A stretch of DNA of 64,000 nucleotides from assembly GCA_040400085.1 (NCBI GenBank), contig JBBAQX010000018.1, positions 1 to 64,000 on the forward strand, in the 5' to 3' direction. The notes under the pieces were generated by a model, which had not been told where the DNA came from, made no database searches, and worked only from the letters and a program-made list of their open reading frames with translations. Source of the stretch: HNR sp040400085. GTDB taxonomy: Bacteria > Actinomycetota > Actinomycetes > Actinomycetales > Microbacteriaceae. This document shows positions 17,417 to 25,426 of this stretch, piece by piece (positions within the stretch are counted from its first letter, which is position 1; every line of letters starts with the position of its first letter). The translations under genes and the position numbers were made by a program.

Positions 17417-18089
17417 TGAGTGTTGTGATTACCTTTCTGATGAGCTCTGCGGCTCTTGCTTGAATGTTGTCGCTATTACCGTCATCGGCTATCCACTCAC
17501 GAACGGCGATGCGCAGGGCTCCTCCGCTGACGGCGAGTAACAATTCGGCCTCTTCTTCCTGTTCAGCGGCAGAATCGCTGCTGAAACGTGAGTCGGCGCT
17601 CAAAAGAAGACGGATGCCCTTGACGAGATGTTCGTTCATCCGCGTTATCTGTGCCGCGTGACGACTCAGCAGGTGAGGGTTTTTCTTAATAATTTCGATG
17701 CGTGATTTTTGGTGTGAGCGACCGGTTGCGGCCGGGCCCATGAGTGAAACCACGAGTGCCACGACGGATTCGATGAGGTCGTTGGTGAGTGAATTTCTGA
17801 CGTGTGCGGTAAGCCGAGCATCGTCAATTTTCTCATCATAGACGCACAGAATTGCGTCTTCCTTGCTCTCAAAATAGTTAAAAAATGTTCGGGGAGACAC
17901 ATTTGCTTCTGCGCACATTGCGTCTACGGTTGCGTGTTCGAAGCCGTCGCGGAGTACAACTGTGACCGCTGCTTCTTCGAGGGCTGTCCGTGTCTCGAGG
18001 CGTTTGCGCTCCCTTAGGCCCATGTTTCCTGTGGGCAGAGTCGGACCTGCTGCTGGGCCCAGGGCTGAGGAATTTGTCGGGAATGTCAC
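17409..18089 (-). CDS. TetR family regulator of the efflux gene
   Basis: 226 residues from the GTG at 18089. Helix-turn-helix near 40-75 (ATVDAMCAEANVSPRTFFNYFESKEDAIL), ligand domain after it. The start is chosen because CATAAT on the minus strand (18102-18097) is followed by exactly six bases and then GTG, making a leaderless mRNA; a longer frame to 18122 would begin inside the promoter. The palindrome at 18098-18107 overlaps that -10 box, so autorepression is likely. The MFS gene follows with an 8-base overlap. Confidence 0.9.
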   Translation of the reverse strand: MTFPTNSSALGPAAGPTLPTGNMGLRERKRLETRTALEEAAVTVVLRDGFEHATVDAMCAEANVSPRTFFNYFESKEDAILCVYDEKIDDARLTAHVRNSLTNDLIESVVALVVSLMGPAATGRSHQKSRIEIIKKNPHLLSRHAAQITRMNEHLVKGIRLLLSADSRFSSDSAAEQEEEAELLLAVSGGALRIAVREWIADDGNSDNIQARAAELIRKVITTLNE

Positions 18090-18097
18090 ATATATAT

Positions 18098-18107
18098 TAT
18101 GCGCATA
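18098..18107. promoter_or_regulatory. Palindrome over the -10 box of the TetR gene
   Basis: TATGCGCATA, a perfect 10-bp palindrome overlapping the minus-strand -10 hexamer; with TTGTGC at 18124-18119 as -35 (16-base spacer). A related AGATANGC half-site recurs about 30 bases further on. Probable TetR operator. Confidence 0.5.
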
Positions 18108-18314
18108 TCTACAAAACTGCACAACTGCAAGATTGCGTATCTGAAAAATTTTCGACTAGATTCCAGTTGCGATGTTTCAGATGGTATTAGTCCAGGTTGA
18201 TCGGTTGCGGGGAGAGTCGTCTGCATTCTTATCGTCGCCATGCTCGCAATGAGAAGTTTATAAAAATCTTGGTTCGTTGCCATGCGGCGCGCAAAGGGCA
18301 AGTACCCTGTATGT

Positions 18315-18743
18315 ATGCCAGATATTTTCAATGTCATTGCGGATGCGACCCGACGCGATATCCTGCTTATCCTGCTTGAACGGTATCGGCAGGAAAAAGA
18401 GATTAGCGTATCCGAAATTGTGGCCAAAATTGAGTTGAGCCAGCCGACCGTCTCTAAGCACCTCAAGGTGTTGCGTGAGGCAGAGCTGGTTTCGGTCCGC
18501 GAAGAAGGTCAGCATCGATTTTATACACTCAATTATGAGCCACTTGAATACGTCGAAGACTTTATCGTTCCCTTCCTGAGTGCGGACTTTGATGGTGATG
18601 TGTCTGTTGAGTTCGTCGACGTGAAAGAAGAACCTATTTTGAGCGAGGGTGTGGAAACCGCTGCCGCGTCTTTAGGTCGCGTCGCTGCAGATGCAGGCCA
18701 CACAGTGCGTGAGCTTGTTGCGCGTTTTCGCCTGCGTTCTTAG
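18315..18743 (+). CDS. ArsR-type winged-helix regulator
   Basis: 142 residues. Helix-turn-helix ISVSEIVAKIELSQPTVSKHLKVLREAELV at about 30-60, wing EEGQHRFYTLN, and an acidic C-terminal extension. The cysteines that mark metal-sensing ArsR proteins are not visible in the recognition helix. The ATG at 18315 is chosen over 18282 because TACCCT (18303-18308) lies exactly seven bases before it. A ribosomal-peptide gene follows. Confidence 0.88.
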   Translation: MPDIFNVIADATRRDILLILLERYRQEKEISVSEIVAKIELSQPTVSKHLKVLREAELVSVREEGQHRFYTLNYEPLEYVEDFIVPFLSADFDGDVSVEFVDVKEEPILSEGVETAAASLGRVAADAGHTVRELVARFRLRS

Positions 18744-18871
18744 GCGTTTTGTGGCTTCTGTGCGGACTTGAATAATCTCAGTTTCGTAGTTGAGCACTTT
18801 GGCCGCTAGAATGGTGGTTCTGTCGGTCGATTTTTCTTTCGGCTGATTCCTAAGATCGTGTGAGGTTTTTT

Positions 18872-18970
18872 GTGGGTTCTGTAATTAAGAAGCGCCGCAA
18901 GCGTATGGCGAAGAAGAAGCATCGTAAGTTGCTCCGTAAGACTCGTCACCAGCGACGCAATAAAAAGTAG
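18872..18970 (+). CDS. AURKAIP1/COX24-domain small ribosomal protein (32 residues)
   Basis: Very basic 32-residue protein starting MGSVIKKRRKRMAKKKHRK from a GTG. It matches the short actinobacterial proteins with the AURKAIP1/COX24 domain, reported as an extra small-subunit ribosomal protein (bS22 in mycobacteria) near the decoding centre. Full length for the family. A strong terminator follows directly. Confidence 0.9.
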   Translation: MGSVIKKRRKRMAKKKHRKLLRKTRHQRRNKK

Positions 18971-18983
18971 CAACAAAAGCGTG

Positions 18984-19021
18984 AGCGCTAGATCCTCCTC
19001 AGGGAGGTTCTAGCGCTTTTT
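18984..19021 (+). terminator. Rho-independent terminator after the small ribosomal protein gene
   Basis: 15-bp stem with one mismatch (18984-18998 with 19003-19017), 4-base loop, followed by TTTT. Confidence 0.9.
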
Positions 19022-19077
19022 GCTGCCTTCGCAAGCTTTTTGTGAATGTTGGCACGCCTGGCTGAGGCTTGGATTAC

Positions 19078-19311
19078 TTACCCGGGGATACCCTCGAGAA
19101 ACTCTGCCAAGTCGGTATTCAGCGCGTCTGCAATTTTGACGAGGGAATGTAGCGTAGGGGATGTGTCGCCACGTTCGACCCTTCCCAGACTTGTTGGATG
19201 CATGTCGCAAGCCTCTGCGAGGTCTTCAATGGTGAGCTCTTGTGATTGTCTGGTTGAGCGTATTCGCATCCCGACCAGCTCGATAATTTTTTGGTACTTC
19301 CAGCTATTCAT
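19078..19311 (-). CDS. Small XRE-family helix-turn-helix protein
   Basis: 77 residues, almost entirely one Cro/C1-type domain: MRIRSTRQSQELTIEDLAEACDMHPTSLGRVERGDTSP (first 50 residues), then SLVKIADALN. No second domain, so regulation would be through partners or abundance. It faces the ribosomal-protein terminator and is divergent from the thioredoxin-fold gene. Target unknown. The upstream region 19312-19400 is AT-rich and probably holds its promoter. Confidence 0.8.
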   Translation of the reverse strand: MNSWKYQKIIELVGMRIRSTRQSQELTIEDLAEACDMHPTSLGRVERGDTSPTLHSLVKIADALNTDLAEFLEGIPG

Positions 19312-19516
19312 ACTTGTAAATGATTGTTATTAAGATTTTAAAAGCAATAGTCTTTGAGCCTAATGTCTTTAAGCTTACGAAAAATGTGGTTATAGTGAGC
19401 GCTTTCTAGTGACTCTGGCTATCTTTATTAGCTTCGTTTTTCTGCATACCGCCCTACGTGTCGCCTTTGGCTCGTAGAGAAGCCGGCATGAACGTAACGG
19501 ACGCTATGCTTGGTCC

Positions 19517-19789
19517 ATGGCCATAATTGAGTTGACTCTCATCGGGAAAGAGGGGTGCCACCTATGCGATGATGCGAGAGTGGTAGTCCAGGACGTTCTT
19601 GCGGGGGCTGATATCCTCTCTCTTGGAAAAGATTTTGTCTTGGTTGAGAAGTCAATTCTTCATGACGAGGCTCTGCTCGAGCAATACGCTGAGGAAATTC
19701 CCGTTCTTCTTATTGACCAGAAGGTTCATAACTATTGGCGTATTGATCCGGCCCGGCTGCGCCAGGCACTTGTTGAGATAGGAGCGTAA
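19517..19789 (+). CDS. Glutaredoxin-like (DUF836) thiol-disulphide protein
   Basis: 90 residues, thioredoxin-like fold with CHLC active-site pair (C14, C17) and the cis-Pro in EIPVLLID. Members of this glutaredoxin-like family are small cytosolic redox proteins of uncertain partner. TATGCT (19505-19510) lies exactly seven bases before the ATG, so the mRNA is probably leaderless. The next gene starts one base after the stop. Confidence 0.88.
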   Translation: MAIIELTLIGKEGCHLCDDARVVVQDVLAGADILSLGKDFVLVEKSILHDEALLEQYAEEIPVLLIDQKVHNYWRIDPARLRQALVEIGA

Positions 19790-19790
19790 G

Positions 19791-20093
19791 TTGGGGATTC
19801 GTCACGTTGTCACGTGGAAGATTGCCGGCGAGGATGCTGATGTTCGAGCATCCCGTATTGAGTCGATTAAATCGGCGCTAGAGGCGTTGCCGCCGCTGAT
19901 TAGCGATATCCAGAGCCTACAAGCTGGTGTGAACACACTCTACGGCGACAAGAACTGGCATCTAGTTCTTATCGCGGACTTTGAGAGCATAGAAGCGCTT
20001 GAGTCGTATGTCGCGCACCCGGCACATCAGGCGTTGGTTGCTAAGCATAAAGATTATTTTGAGGAACGCGTTGCTGTTGATTATGAATTTTAG
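19791..20093 (+). CDS. Dabb (stress-responsive alpha/beta barrel) protein
   Basis: 100 residues. The Dabb pattern is clear: IRHVVTWKIAG at the start, SIKSALEALPPLI, and the closing AHPAHQALVAKHKDYFEERVAVDYEF. Such dimeric ferredoxin-like proteins have varied or unknown roles. The start appears to be TTG at 19791 just after the stop of the previous gene, suggesting coupled translation. Confidence 0.85.
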   Translation: MGIRHVVTWKIAGEDADVRASRIESIKSALEALPPLISDIQSLQAGVNTLYGDKNWHLVLIADFESIEALESYVAHPAHQALVAKHKDYFEERVAVDYEF

Positions 20094-20163
20094 TGCCGCG
20101 TAAGAGCATGACGCAGCCTTTCTGGGTCCGTTGCTAGAGTGAGCGCAACAGTGATCATAAGTG

Positions 20164-20199
20164 AGAGGGTCTCCGCCTATCGATCGGCGGAGACCCTCT
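20164..20199. terminator. Bidirectional terminator
   Basis: Perfect 14-bp stem (20164-20177 with 20186-20199), 8-base loop TATCGATC, between two convergent genes. Confidence 0.9.
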
Positions 20200-20226
20200 T
20201 CTGATTTATGCTGTTTTCGCTGTGAG

Positions 20227-20715
20227 TTAGCGGAAGTTCACGAATTGCAGGTCAACTTCGACGTCTGAGCTTCGGAGCAAGGCCATTGTCGATTGGAGAT
20301 CGTCACGGCTCTTGGATGAGACACGCAACTCGTCGCCTTGGATCTGGCTCTTGACCCCTTTGGGGCCCTCGTCGCGGATGAGCTTGTTCAGCTTTTTTGC
20401 GTTCTCCTGGTCGATGCCTTCTTTCATGGTGGCCTCGATGCGGTGCTCTTTTCCACTGGGGTAGGGTTCACCAGCGTCTAGGCTCTTGAGCGAGATGCCA
20501 CGCTTGATCAGTTTTGACTGGAACACATCGAGGACGGCGTTAACCCGCTCGACTGTGTCGGCCTTAATCATGATCTTGTCGCCGCTCCACTCGATCGATG
20601 CGCCTACGCCTTTAAAGTCGTATCGCTGCTCGATTTCTTTTTTGGCCTGGTTGAGGGCGTTGTCCGCCTCCATTTTGTCAACCTTGCTTACAACATCAAA
20701 CGAAGAATCTGCCAT
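20227..20715 (-). CDS. yajQ: YajQ family nucleotide-binding protein
   Basis: 162 residues from the ATG at 20715, the normal family length, beginning MADSSFDVVSKVDKMEADNA. YajQ-type proteins bind nucleotides, and some bind cyclic di-GMP and affect transcription; the role here is inferred only from the family. The frame is open further upstream, but 20715 is exactly seven bases after a minus-strand TACCAT (20727-20722), supporting a leaderless start there. Convergent with the Dabb gene. Confidence 0.92.
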   Translation of the reverse strand: MADSSFDVVSKVDKMEADNALNQAKKEIEQRYDFKGVGASIEWSGDKIMIKADTVERVNAVLDVFQSKLIKRGISLKSLDAGEPYPSGKEHRIEATMKEGIDQENAKKLNKLIRDEGPKGVKSQIQGDELRVSSKSRDDLQSTMALLRSSDVEVDLQFVNFR

Positions 20716-20829
20716 GAGTCCATGGTAGCCAGTATTTTCTCGGATGCTAGTCTCGGCGCGGTAAATCGATGAACGGATGCCGGGCATATTGTATGTTCTT
20801 GACCCCGGCATCCGTTTTGCGAGTGTTTT

Positions 20830-21555
20830 CTAGTTCTCCGTGACGGTGAGAGAGGTGAACAAGGTTTTGAGTTTTTTGTAGTTGTCGGTTTCCATGAAGG
20901 CGCGGGCCTCGTCGAGGTTTGCGAAGGTCGGGACGAGGGGTGTGCTTGCGCCTTCCACGCCTCCTTTTATCTGGTCAGCAAAGCTCACATAATAGTGAGG
21001 ATCTGATTTTGGCGAAGCGTAGACGTTCCAGAGCTGGCATGCTTCTGTCGGATTGATGAAGTTGATGATTCCCATGGATGCAGATACTCCGCTGGGGTAT
21101 TCAATTGCGCTGAACTGGAAACGAGGTGTTGTAGCTTCGGAAGATGCTGTGACTGTATCGTGGGGGAGGTTCATCTCGGCAGTGTCGAGAGCCGTGAACG
21201 GATATGGTGTTCCGCAGGGGCTTCCAAATCCGAGCCCCCCGCTGCTGAGGTTCGCGGCTGTTTGGCCCTTCGCGTCGTTAACCCTGATGTCGACAGCCTT
21301 TTGATCTTCAAACGCCGGTTCGGGATATGAAGCTTCGACAGTCCAGTCGGCGGGGTACTTGAAGTTGAAATAACCGTCCTCGGTGCTGAAGGAATTCCAG
21401 GCAGTTTCGGTGGGGGATGGTGTGGTTGAGGGGGTTTTAGAAGGTTGAGGTGTTCCGGTCTTTGCGGGAACTGGCGATGCGGTTGTGTCGTTTGCGCATC
21501 CTGTGAGCGCTAGCGCTGCGGCCGCAACCAGGGCGGGGACGATGAGTCTTTTCAT
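20830..21555 (-). CDS. Lipoprotein A of a tandem pair
   Basis: 241 residues. Signal peptide with lipobox LTGC (C20), a Ser/Thr/Pro linker to about 50, then a globular domain (WNSFSTEDGYFNFKYPADW onwards) of the PsbP-like or lipoprotein kind often seen in actinobacterial cell envelopes. It is exported and lipid-anchored. A homologue of identical length lies directly upstream; the last 35 residues of the two differ by one residue. Function unknown. Confidence 0.8.
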   Translation of the reverse strand: MKRLIVPALVAAAALALTGCANDTTASPVPAKTGTPQPSKTPSTTPSPTETAWNSFSTEDGYFNFKYPADWTVEASYPEPAFEDQKAVDIRVNDAKGQTAANLSSGGLGFGSPCGTPYPFTALDTAEMNLPHDTVTASSEATTPRFQFSAIEYPSGVSASMGIINFINPTEACQLWNVYASPKSDPHYYVSFADQIKGGVEGASTPLVPTFANLDEARAFMETDNYKKLKTLFTSLTVTEN

Positions 21556-21613
21556 AGTGTTCCTTAGCTAAAGCAATTTTCGAGGCTTAGGAGAGCGGTC
21601 TCGCGGGTGTGTT

Positions 21614-22339
21614 CTAGTTCTCGGTGACAGTGAGGGAGGTGAACATGGTTTTGAGTTTTTTGTAGTTGTCGGTCTCCATGAAGGCGCGGGCCTCGTCGAG
21701 GTTTGCGAAGGTGGGGACCAAGGCGCTGTGGTCGCCCTCGCTGCCAGATTGGAACTGGTCGCCAAAGCTTACAAGACCGTACGGGTTTCCTTCGGGGAGC
21801 GCGAAGACGTTGTAAATCATGCAGGTCTCAGCTTGGTTGACGATGTTGAGAATACCGATGGATGCTGTTACGCCGTTGGGATTTTCGATCGCGCTGAATT
21901 GGAAGCGAGGGGTGGTGAAGCCCGAGGTATCCGCGATTGGGTCATGGGGGAGGTCCAGGTCTTTTGTATCGAGGGCTGTAAACGGGTACAGGTTCTCGCA
22001 GGCCCCGCCGAGTCCAGTTGCTCCTGTGCTTAATGAGGCCACCGTTGCTCCGCTGGAATCTCGAACCGCGACCTCGATCCGTTTTTGGCGTTCAGGGGTG
22101 GGCTCGGGATAGGTCGCTTCGGTTGTCCAGTCAGCTGGGTATTTGAAGCTGAATACTCCGTCTTCCGAGGTGAAGGTGTTCCAGACCGCTTCAGTCGCCG
22201 AAGGCGTGCTCGAGGGTGATGCAGAGACTTCTGTGGATGCTGTTTTCGCGGGAACCGGGGAAGCAGTTGTTTCGTTTGCGCATCCCGTCAACGCCAGTGC
22301 AGCGACCGCAATCAGGGCGGGGGTGAGGAATTTTTTCAT
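21614..22339 (-). CDS. Lipoprotein B of a tandem pair
   Basis: 241 residues, lipobox LTGC (C20), Ser/Thr linker, then the same domain as the neighbour (WNTFTSEDGVFSFKYPADW). Cysteines, spacing and C-terminus match, while the middle (about 65-190) has diverged. The two genes are a tandem duplication, with this copy upstream and probably co-transcribed. No recognised catalytic motif. Confidence 0.8.
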   Translation of the reverse strand: MKKFLTPALIAVAALALTGCANETTASPVPAKTASTEVSASPSSTPSATEAVWNTFTSEDGVFSFKYPADWTTEATYPEPTPERQKRIEVAVRDSSGATVASLSTGATGLGGACENLYPFTALDTKDLDLPHDPIADTSGFTTPRFQFSAIENPNGVTASIGILNIVNQAETCMIYNVFALPEGNPYGLVSFGDQFQSGSEGDHSALVPTFANLDEARAFMETDNYKKLKTMFTSLTVTEN

Positions 22340-22467
22340 GGGGATCCTATGTATTGACGGGACGGGTTGGAAGAGCTGTGACCAGTGCTATGGGTGCGAC
22401 AAATCCACCTCATAGCTAGATCATAGCGAGGAGGTGAAATTGTTGCAGGAATATAGAAGCTTCGCGC

Positions 22468-23103
22468 CTAAAGAAGCTCGTCGTCTTCGTCGTCGTCTTC
22501 GTGAGCGGCAAAAATTTCGAGAGCTTCTTCGTCTAAATCATCTTTAGGTAGCCCTGCTTCTTCACGGATGACGTGGCGCCCGAGGATGAGAAGCTCTCGG
22601 TCTTCGAGAAGTATTGCCATCTCGTTGAGGTTAAGATCGGTGCTCTGCTCTATGAGGGAATCCATCATTCTTATTCCACGGTTGAACCAGGCAACGGCTT
22701 GCTTGGTGTCGTCTACGTCTGAATAGGTGTCTCCGATGAATGAATATACGAGGGGGTCCTGTGGCTTCTCGTCGCGGATGAGATCGGCAAGTTGTTCGCC
22801 TTCGATTTCTTGGCCGGTGCGGAGAAGGGCATCGAGAAGATAGACGCGCTTGTCTGGGGCAACGTCGCCTTCGGCGTGCTGCGCGTCACGGGCAGCTTCG
22901 TAGGCCTTGATCGGTTCTAGCGCGTCGTAGAAGCACTCTGAGGCGGCAATGTAAAGCGCTGCGGGGGAGGTGTCCTCGTCGTACTCCGTATTCGGGTCTC
23001 TCACTATCGCGAGAAATTCTTCTGCGGTTGCTCTCGCCGCTTCAGGAGTCTCTGCTGCGTAGCTTGTCTCATCGATGTAGTCCCATGTAACTTTTTTAGC
23101 CAT
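22468..23103 (-). CDS. TPR-like cytosolic protein, unknown role
   Basis: 211 residues, helical and strongly acidic, ending in a run of Asp/Glu. The helical-hairpin spacing (PIKAYEAARDAQHAEG, SFIGDTYSDVDDTKQAVAWFNRGIR) suggests divergent tetratricopeptide repeats. No signal peptide or catalytic motif. Conserved-looking host gene that marks the left side of the phage-derived locus. Confidence 0.7.
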   Translation of the reverse strand: MAKKVTWDYIDETSYAAETPEAARATAEEFLAIVRDPNTEYDEDTSPAALYIAASECFYDALEPIKAYEAARDAQHAEGDVAPDKRVYLLDALLRTGQEIEGEQLADLIRDEKPQDPLVYSFIGDTYSDVDDTKQAVAWFNRGIRMMDSLIEQSTDLNLNEMAILLEDRELLILGRHVIREEAGLPKDDLDEEALEIFAAHEDDDEDDELL

Positions 23104-23170
23104 GACGCAAGGTTACTCCTTATACTGTGTGATGTTCAGCGGGTTGTGAGAATCGGATAGAGCGGATCTT

Positions 23171-23569
23171 TTACGAGACTGCTGAGAGCAGTTCTTCTTG
23201 GGACCTTATATAGGCCATGAGGATGTCGGCGGTAACGCCGAGTTCGAGGCACCATTGCCCTGAATCATTGCTGAGCTGAGTGACCCTGGTGAACTCGTCG
23301 GCAGTGATGAGCCGTTCTGAGGCAATCCGATCGCAGCGATGTTCGCGTTTCCAATGAGCTGGGCCAATGGGCATTGGGCGATCATGAAACTCGGCATGAA
23401 CTATTTCGTGAGCTAGCGTGCAGCGTTCTTGTCTGCTATTCAGGCCCTCTCTCAGAACTATGCGACGTGTTTCCTCAAAGTATTCTCCGTCGTTTCCGGG
23501 CGAGACCGGTCCGTAGATAACTTCCAGACCCAGTTCGGTTGCGTGATTATAAGGATTGTAGATCTTCAT
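23171..23569 (-). CDS. ImmA/IrrE family metallopeptidase
   Basis: 132 residues with the zinc motif HEIVH (H54, E55, H58) and a downstream acidic residue in CDRIASERL. In ICEBs1 and many prophages, ImmA cleaves the partner repressor to start induction; IrrE does so for DdrO after DNA damage. Here the start codon overlaps the repressor stop by four bases, so the two are made together. The likely job is to inactivate that repressor on a stress signal and switch on the tail locus. Confidence 0.88.
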   Translation of the reverse strand: MKIYNPYNHATELGLEVIYGPVSPGNDGEYFEETRRIVLREGLNSRQERCTLAHEIVHAEFHDRPMPIGPAHWKREHRCDRIASERLITADEFTRVTQLSNDSGQWCLELGVTADILMAYIRSQEELLSAVS

Positions 23570-24003
23570 GTGTAGTCCTCCTCGTTAACGTCAATTGTCG
23601 GAGTTTCCTTCGCAACCGCGGGTAGTTCTTGGTCTTGAAGGGTTGCGTTTTTGTTGCCGGGAAACTCTATTACTGGATTATTCACGATGGTACTGACATT
23701 CGTGTTTTCTGATTGGTGAGAGAGAGTCTTGTTCGAAATTGCCACGAAGCGGGCTGCGTCCATTGCTGTTGCAAGAACTCGCGCTGGACTCACATCGAGT
23801 GCGGAGCAGATGGACCCCAGGTCTTCGACATCTACTACGCGCTGGCCTTTGAGCGTCTTATGGAGCGTTGATAAGGGTAATCCTGATTTGAGCGCGAATT
23901 GGTGCACGTTGAGTCCTTTGCGCGCCAGCTCTGCCCGGAGCTCACCCGAAACAGCGAGGCTGAGTGGGCCAATAAATCTTGAGTTGGTTCCTTTTTTCTC
24001 CAT
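23566..24003 (-). CDS. XRE-family repressor of the tail locus
   Basis: 145 residues. Cro/C1-type domain at about 18-65 (LRAELARKGLNVHQFALKSGLPLSTLHKTLKG), then a polar, probably flexible C-terminal tail that may be the protease target. It is translated before ImmA in one operon and is divergent from the Cro-like gene, the layout of a lysogeny switch. Its promoter (24011-24038) overlaps a motif that recurs in the late control region. The mRNA has at most one base before ATG. Confidence 0.87.
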   Translation of the reverse strand: MEKKGTNSRFIGPLSLAVSGELRAELARKGLNVHQFALKSGLPLSTLHKTLKGQRVVDVEDLGSICSALDVSPARVLATAMDAARFVAISNKTLSHQSENTNVSTIVNNPVIEFPGNKNATLQDQELPAVAKETPTIDVNEEDYT

Positions 24004-24010
24004 GTAGAAA

Positions 24011-24038
24011 ATAATAGTCAGTATTGAGAAAAATGCAA
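24011..24038 (-). promoter_or_regulatory. Repressor promoter with overlapping operator-like motif
   Basis: Minus strand TTGCAT (24038-24033), 16-base spacer, TATTAT (24016-24011), start about 24004. The spacer carries GCATTTTTCTCAA (24036-24024), a motif found twice more at 25430-25477. Confidence 0.65.
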
Positions 24039-24043
24039 GAGTG

Positions 24044-24072
24044 GGTTGCTATTGGTCTTTCTTGAATATAAT
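24044..24072 (+). promoter_or_regulatory. Promoter of the Cro-like gene
   Basis: Perfect TATAAT at 24067-24072 with GGTTGC (24044-24049, 17-base spacer) or TTGCTA (15-base spacer) as -35. Start about 24079, three bases before the ATG at 24082. Confidence 0.6.
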
Positions 24073-24081
24073 CTCATCTAC

Positions 24082-24360
24082 ATGGAAATAAATAACTACA
24101 CCTGGAGAGTGCAAATCGTTGCTGGTGAAGTCCGGGCCGCGATGGCTCGGAGTGGGGTGAGCGCAACGATAGTTGCTGAGGGGGCCCGCATACCGGCATC
24201 CACTCTTTATCGAAGGCTCAATGCGAGTTCTTCGTTCTCCGTGGAGGAATTGCTCCGAATCGCAGATTTCCTCCGAGTTGAACCTCGAATTTTTTTCCCA
24301 GTTGCCGCTCAGTGGCAAGACATGGAGCGCCGCAGAATGTCGCTCGCAACCACACGTTAG
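24082..24360 (+). CDS. Cro-like helix-turn-helix protein
   Basis: 92 residues from the ATG at 24082; the open frame continues upstream into the promoter and was cut back. Helix-turn-helix at about 10-60 (VRAAMARSGVSATIVAEGARIPASTLYRRLNASSSFS). Divergent from the repressor, so it probably binds the same intergenic operators and favours the active state. The stop codon overlaps the ribosome site of the next small gene. Confidence 0.8.
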   Translation: MEINNYTWRVQIVAGEVRAAMARSGVSATIVAEGARIPASTLYRRLNASSSFSVEELLRIADFLRVEPRIFFPVAAQWQDMERRRMSLATTR

Positions 24361-24369
24361 GACAACGAA

Positions 24370-24534
24370 TTGATAAACAAAGGAATCTCGCTGCGTACGG
24401 GTAGCCCAATCGTGGCAAGCCATGTGCCCAAAGAAAAGACGCCGGTGCATCTGTGTGCGCGATGCAAAACTCCTTGGGGTAAATCAGCTCTCCCCTGCCC
24501 GAACGAGATTGACAAGAAGGTGTCGTGTGTTTGA
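24370..24534 (+). CDS. 54-residue zinc-ribbon-like protein
   Basis: TTG start preceded by AGGAC at eight bases. The product contains LCARCKTPWG, then PCP and a C-terminal SCV, a probable small zinc knuckle, common among uncharacterised actinophage early proteins. It explains a stretch that otherwise looks like the N-terminus of the next gene in another frame. It overlaps that gene by eight bases. Confidence 0.6.
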   Translation: MINKGISLRTGSPIVASHVPKEKTPVHLCARCKTPWGKSALPCPNEIDKKVSCV

Positions 24535-25183
24535 TCAGCTTCACAAAGTAGTAGATATGCTCACTCTCGGCGAGAGGGTGAGCGTGATTCGCGATGATGG
24601 TTCGCTCGCAACCGCTGTACATGAGCCGTTATTACGTCGAATGGAAGGTTCGATCCGGGGGTCGGTTGGTAAGGGAACCTCAAGCGCTTTGGCTCATGAG
24701 AGATCGATGATTGACGGGGATGCGCTGTATCGCTTTCAGCTGATGTCGAATCAGATCCGTCAGTGGTGCGCATCCCTGGGAGTCGCACCCGCGAGAGATG
24801 CGGTCGAGGGCCTCCGATCGTGGGTGTTAGCCTATGAGCAAAGTTTCCCGGAGAAGAAATCGGTGGAGTTTCGGGTTAAGACTCTTCGCGCTTGGGTTTC
24901 TTCGATTCACACGAAGCTGGATCCCTCTCATAAGCAGGATCTACCGGATCCATGTCCGGAGTGCGGCGCAACCGAATGGTGGAACCCGGCAACTCGGGAA
25001 TGTCATTACCGCCCACTTGTGGTGCTCTATCGCGACCAACCTGGGTTGGTGGCCACTGCCACGGGTCATTGCCGGGCGTGTGACACGACCTGGACAGCTC
25101 GGGCTCTCGCCCTGTTGATTGAGAGGGGATCCGAGGTTGAGAACAGGCGCCCGGAAATCTCTCAGGGGTTGGGTTGTAAGTAG
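24527..25183 (+). CDS. Zinc-ribbon phage protein, candidate regulator of the tail operon
   Basis: 218 residues. I start it at GTG 24527, which has a good ribosome site (AAGAAGG) and overlaps the previous stop; the longer frame to 24422 is a shadow of the upstream zinc-ribbon gene. Residues 1-130 are helical with an extended conserved-looking block (VIRDDGSLATAVHEPLL). The C-terminal part carries CPECG and HCRACDTTW, a four-cysteine ribbon. Similar proteins occur in actinophages without known function. It is the last gene before the terminator-rich gap ahead of the tail operon, so a role in late activation or antitermination is plausible but unproven. Confidence 0.65.
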   Translation: MFDQLHKVVDMLTLGERVSVIRDDGSLATAVHEPLLRRMEGSIRGSVGKGTSSALAHERSMIDGDALYRFQLMSNQIRQWCASLGVAPARDAVEGLRSWVLAYEQSFPEKKSVEFRVKTLRAWVSSIHTKLDPSHKQDLPDPCPECGATEWWNPATRECHYRPLVVLYRDQPGLVATATGHCRACDTTWTARALALLIERGSEVENRRPEISQGLGCK

Positions 25184-25218
25184 AGTACAACTCTTTTCGG
25201 TGGCATAACGGGTTCTGT

Positions 25219-25246
25219 GGGTCCTCGCGTAACTGCGCGAGGACCC
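25219..25246 (+). terminator. Terminator after the early genes
   Basis: Perfect 11-bp stem GGGTCCTCGCG (25219-25229 with 25236-25246), 6-base loop, then ATTTGCATTT. It closes the early transcript. The whole stretch 25184-25700 has no gene and is described in this and the next four entries. Confidence 0.75.
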
Positions 25247-25325
25247 ATTTGCATTTAATCAAGGATCGGTCAGAAGAGCCGAAAGGTGTCAGTATGACAA
25301 GATCTGATCGGTTTTGGGAATCGGA

Positions 25326-25402
25326 TTGAATCGACTGGGTTTGCCGGGTAGTGTTCATAACGAGCTCCTACCGGTGTATCTATGCCCGGTAAGGAGCTTT
25401 TG
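25326..25402 (+). promoter_or_regulatory. Promoter-hairpin unit, copy A
   Basis: TTGAAT (25326-25331), 17-base spacer, TAGTGT (25349-25354), with the predicted start (about 25361) at the foot of a 12-bp hairpin (25363-25374 with 25386-25398, one bulged A) followed by TTTT. The 58-base core 25345-25402 is repeated 162 bases on with 52 identities. Such a unit would give a structured RNA of about 40 bases unless RNA polymerase reads through. Confidence 0.6.
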
Positions 25403-25426
25403 TTGTTCAAGCTCAAACTGCTAGAT

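Noticed and set aside
23104..24082. LexA box controlling the switch
   Set aside because: I looked for the actinobacterial TCGAAC-N4-GTTCGA type and found no good match; induction through ImmA is more likely.
24422..24526. Longer N-terminus for the zinc-ribbon regulator
   Set aside because: This stretch codes in another frame for the 54-residue zinc-ribbon protein, and GTG 24527 has a proper ribosome site and overlap.
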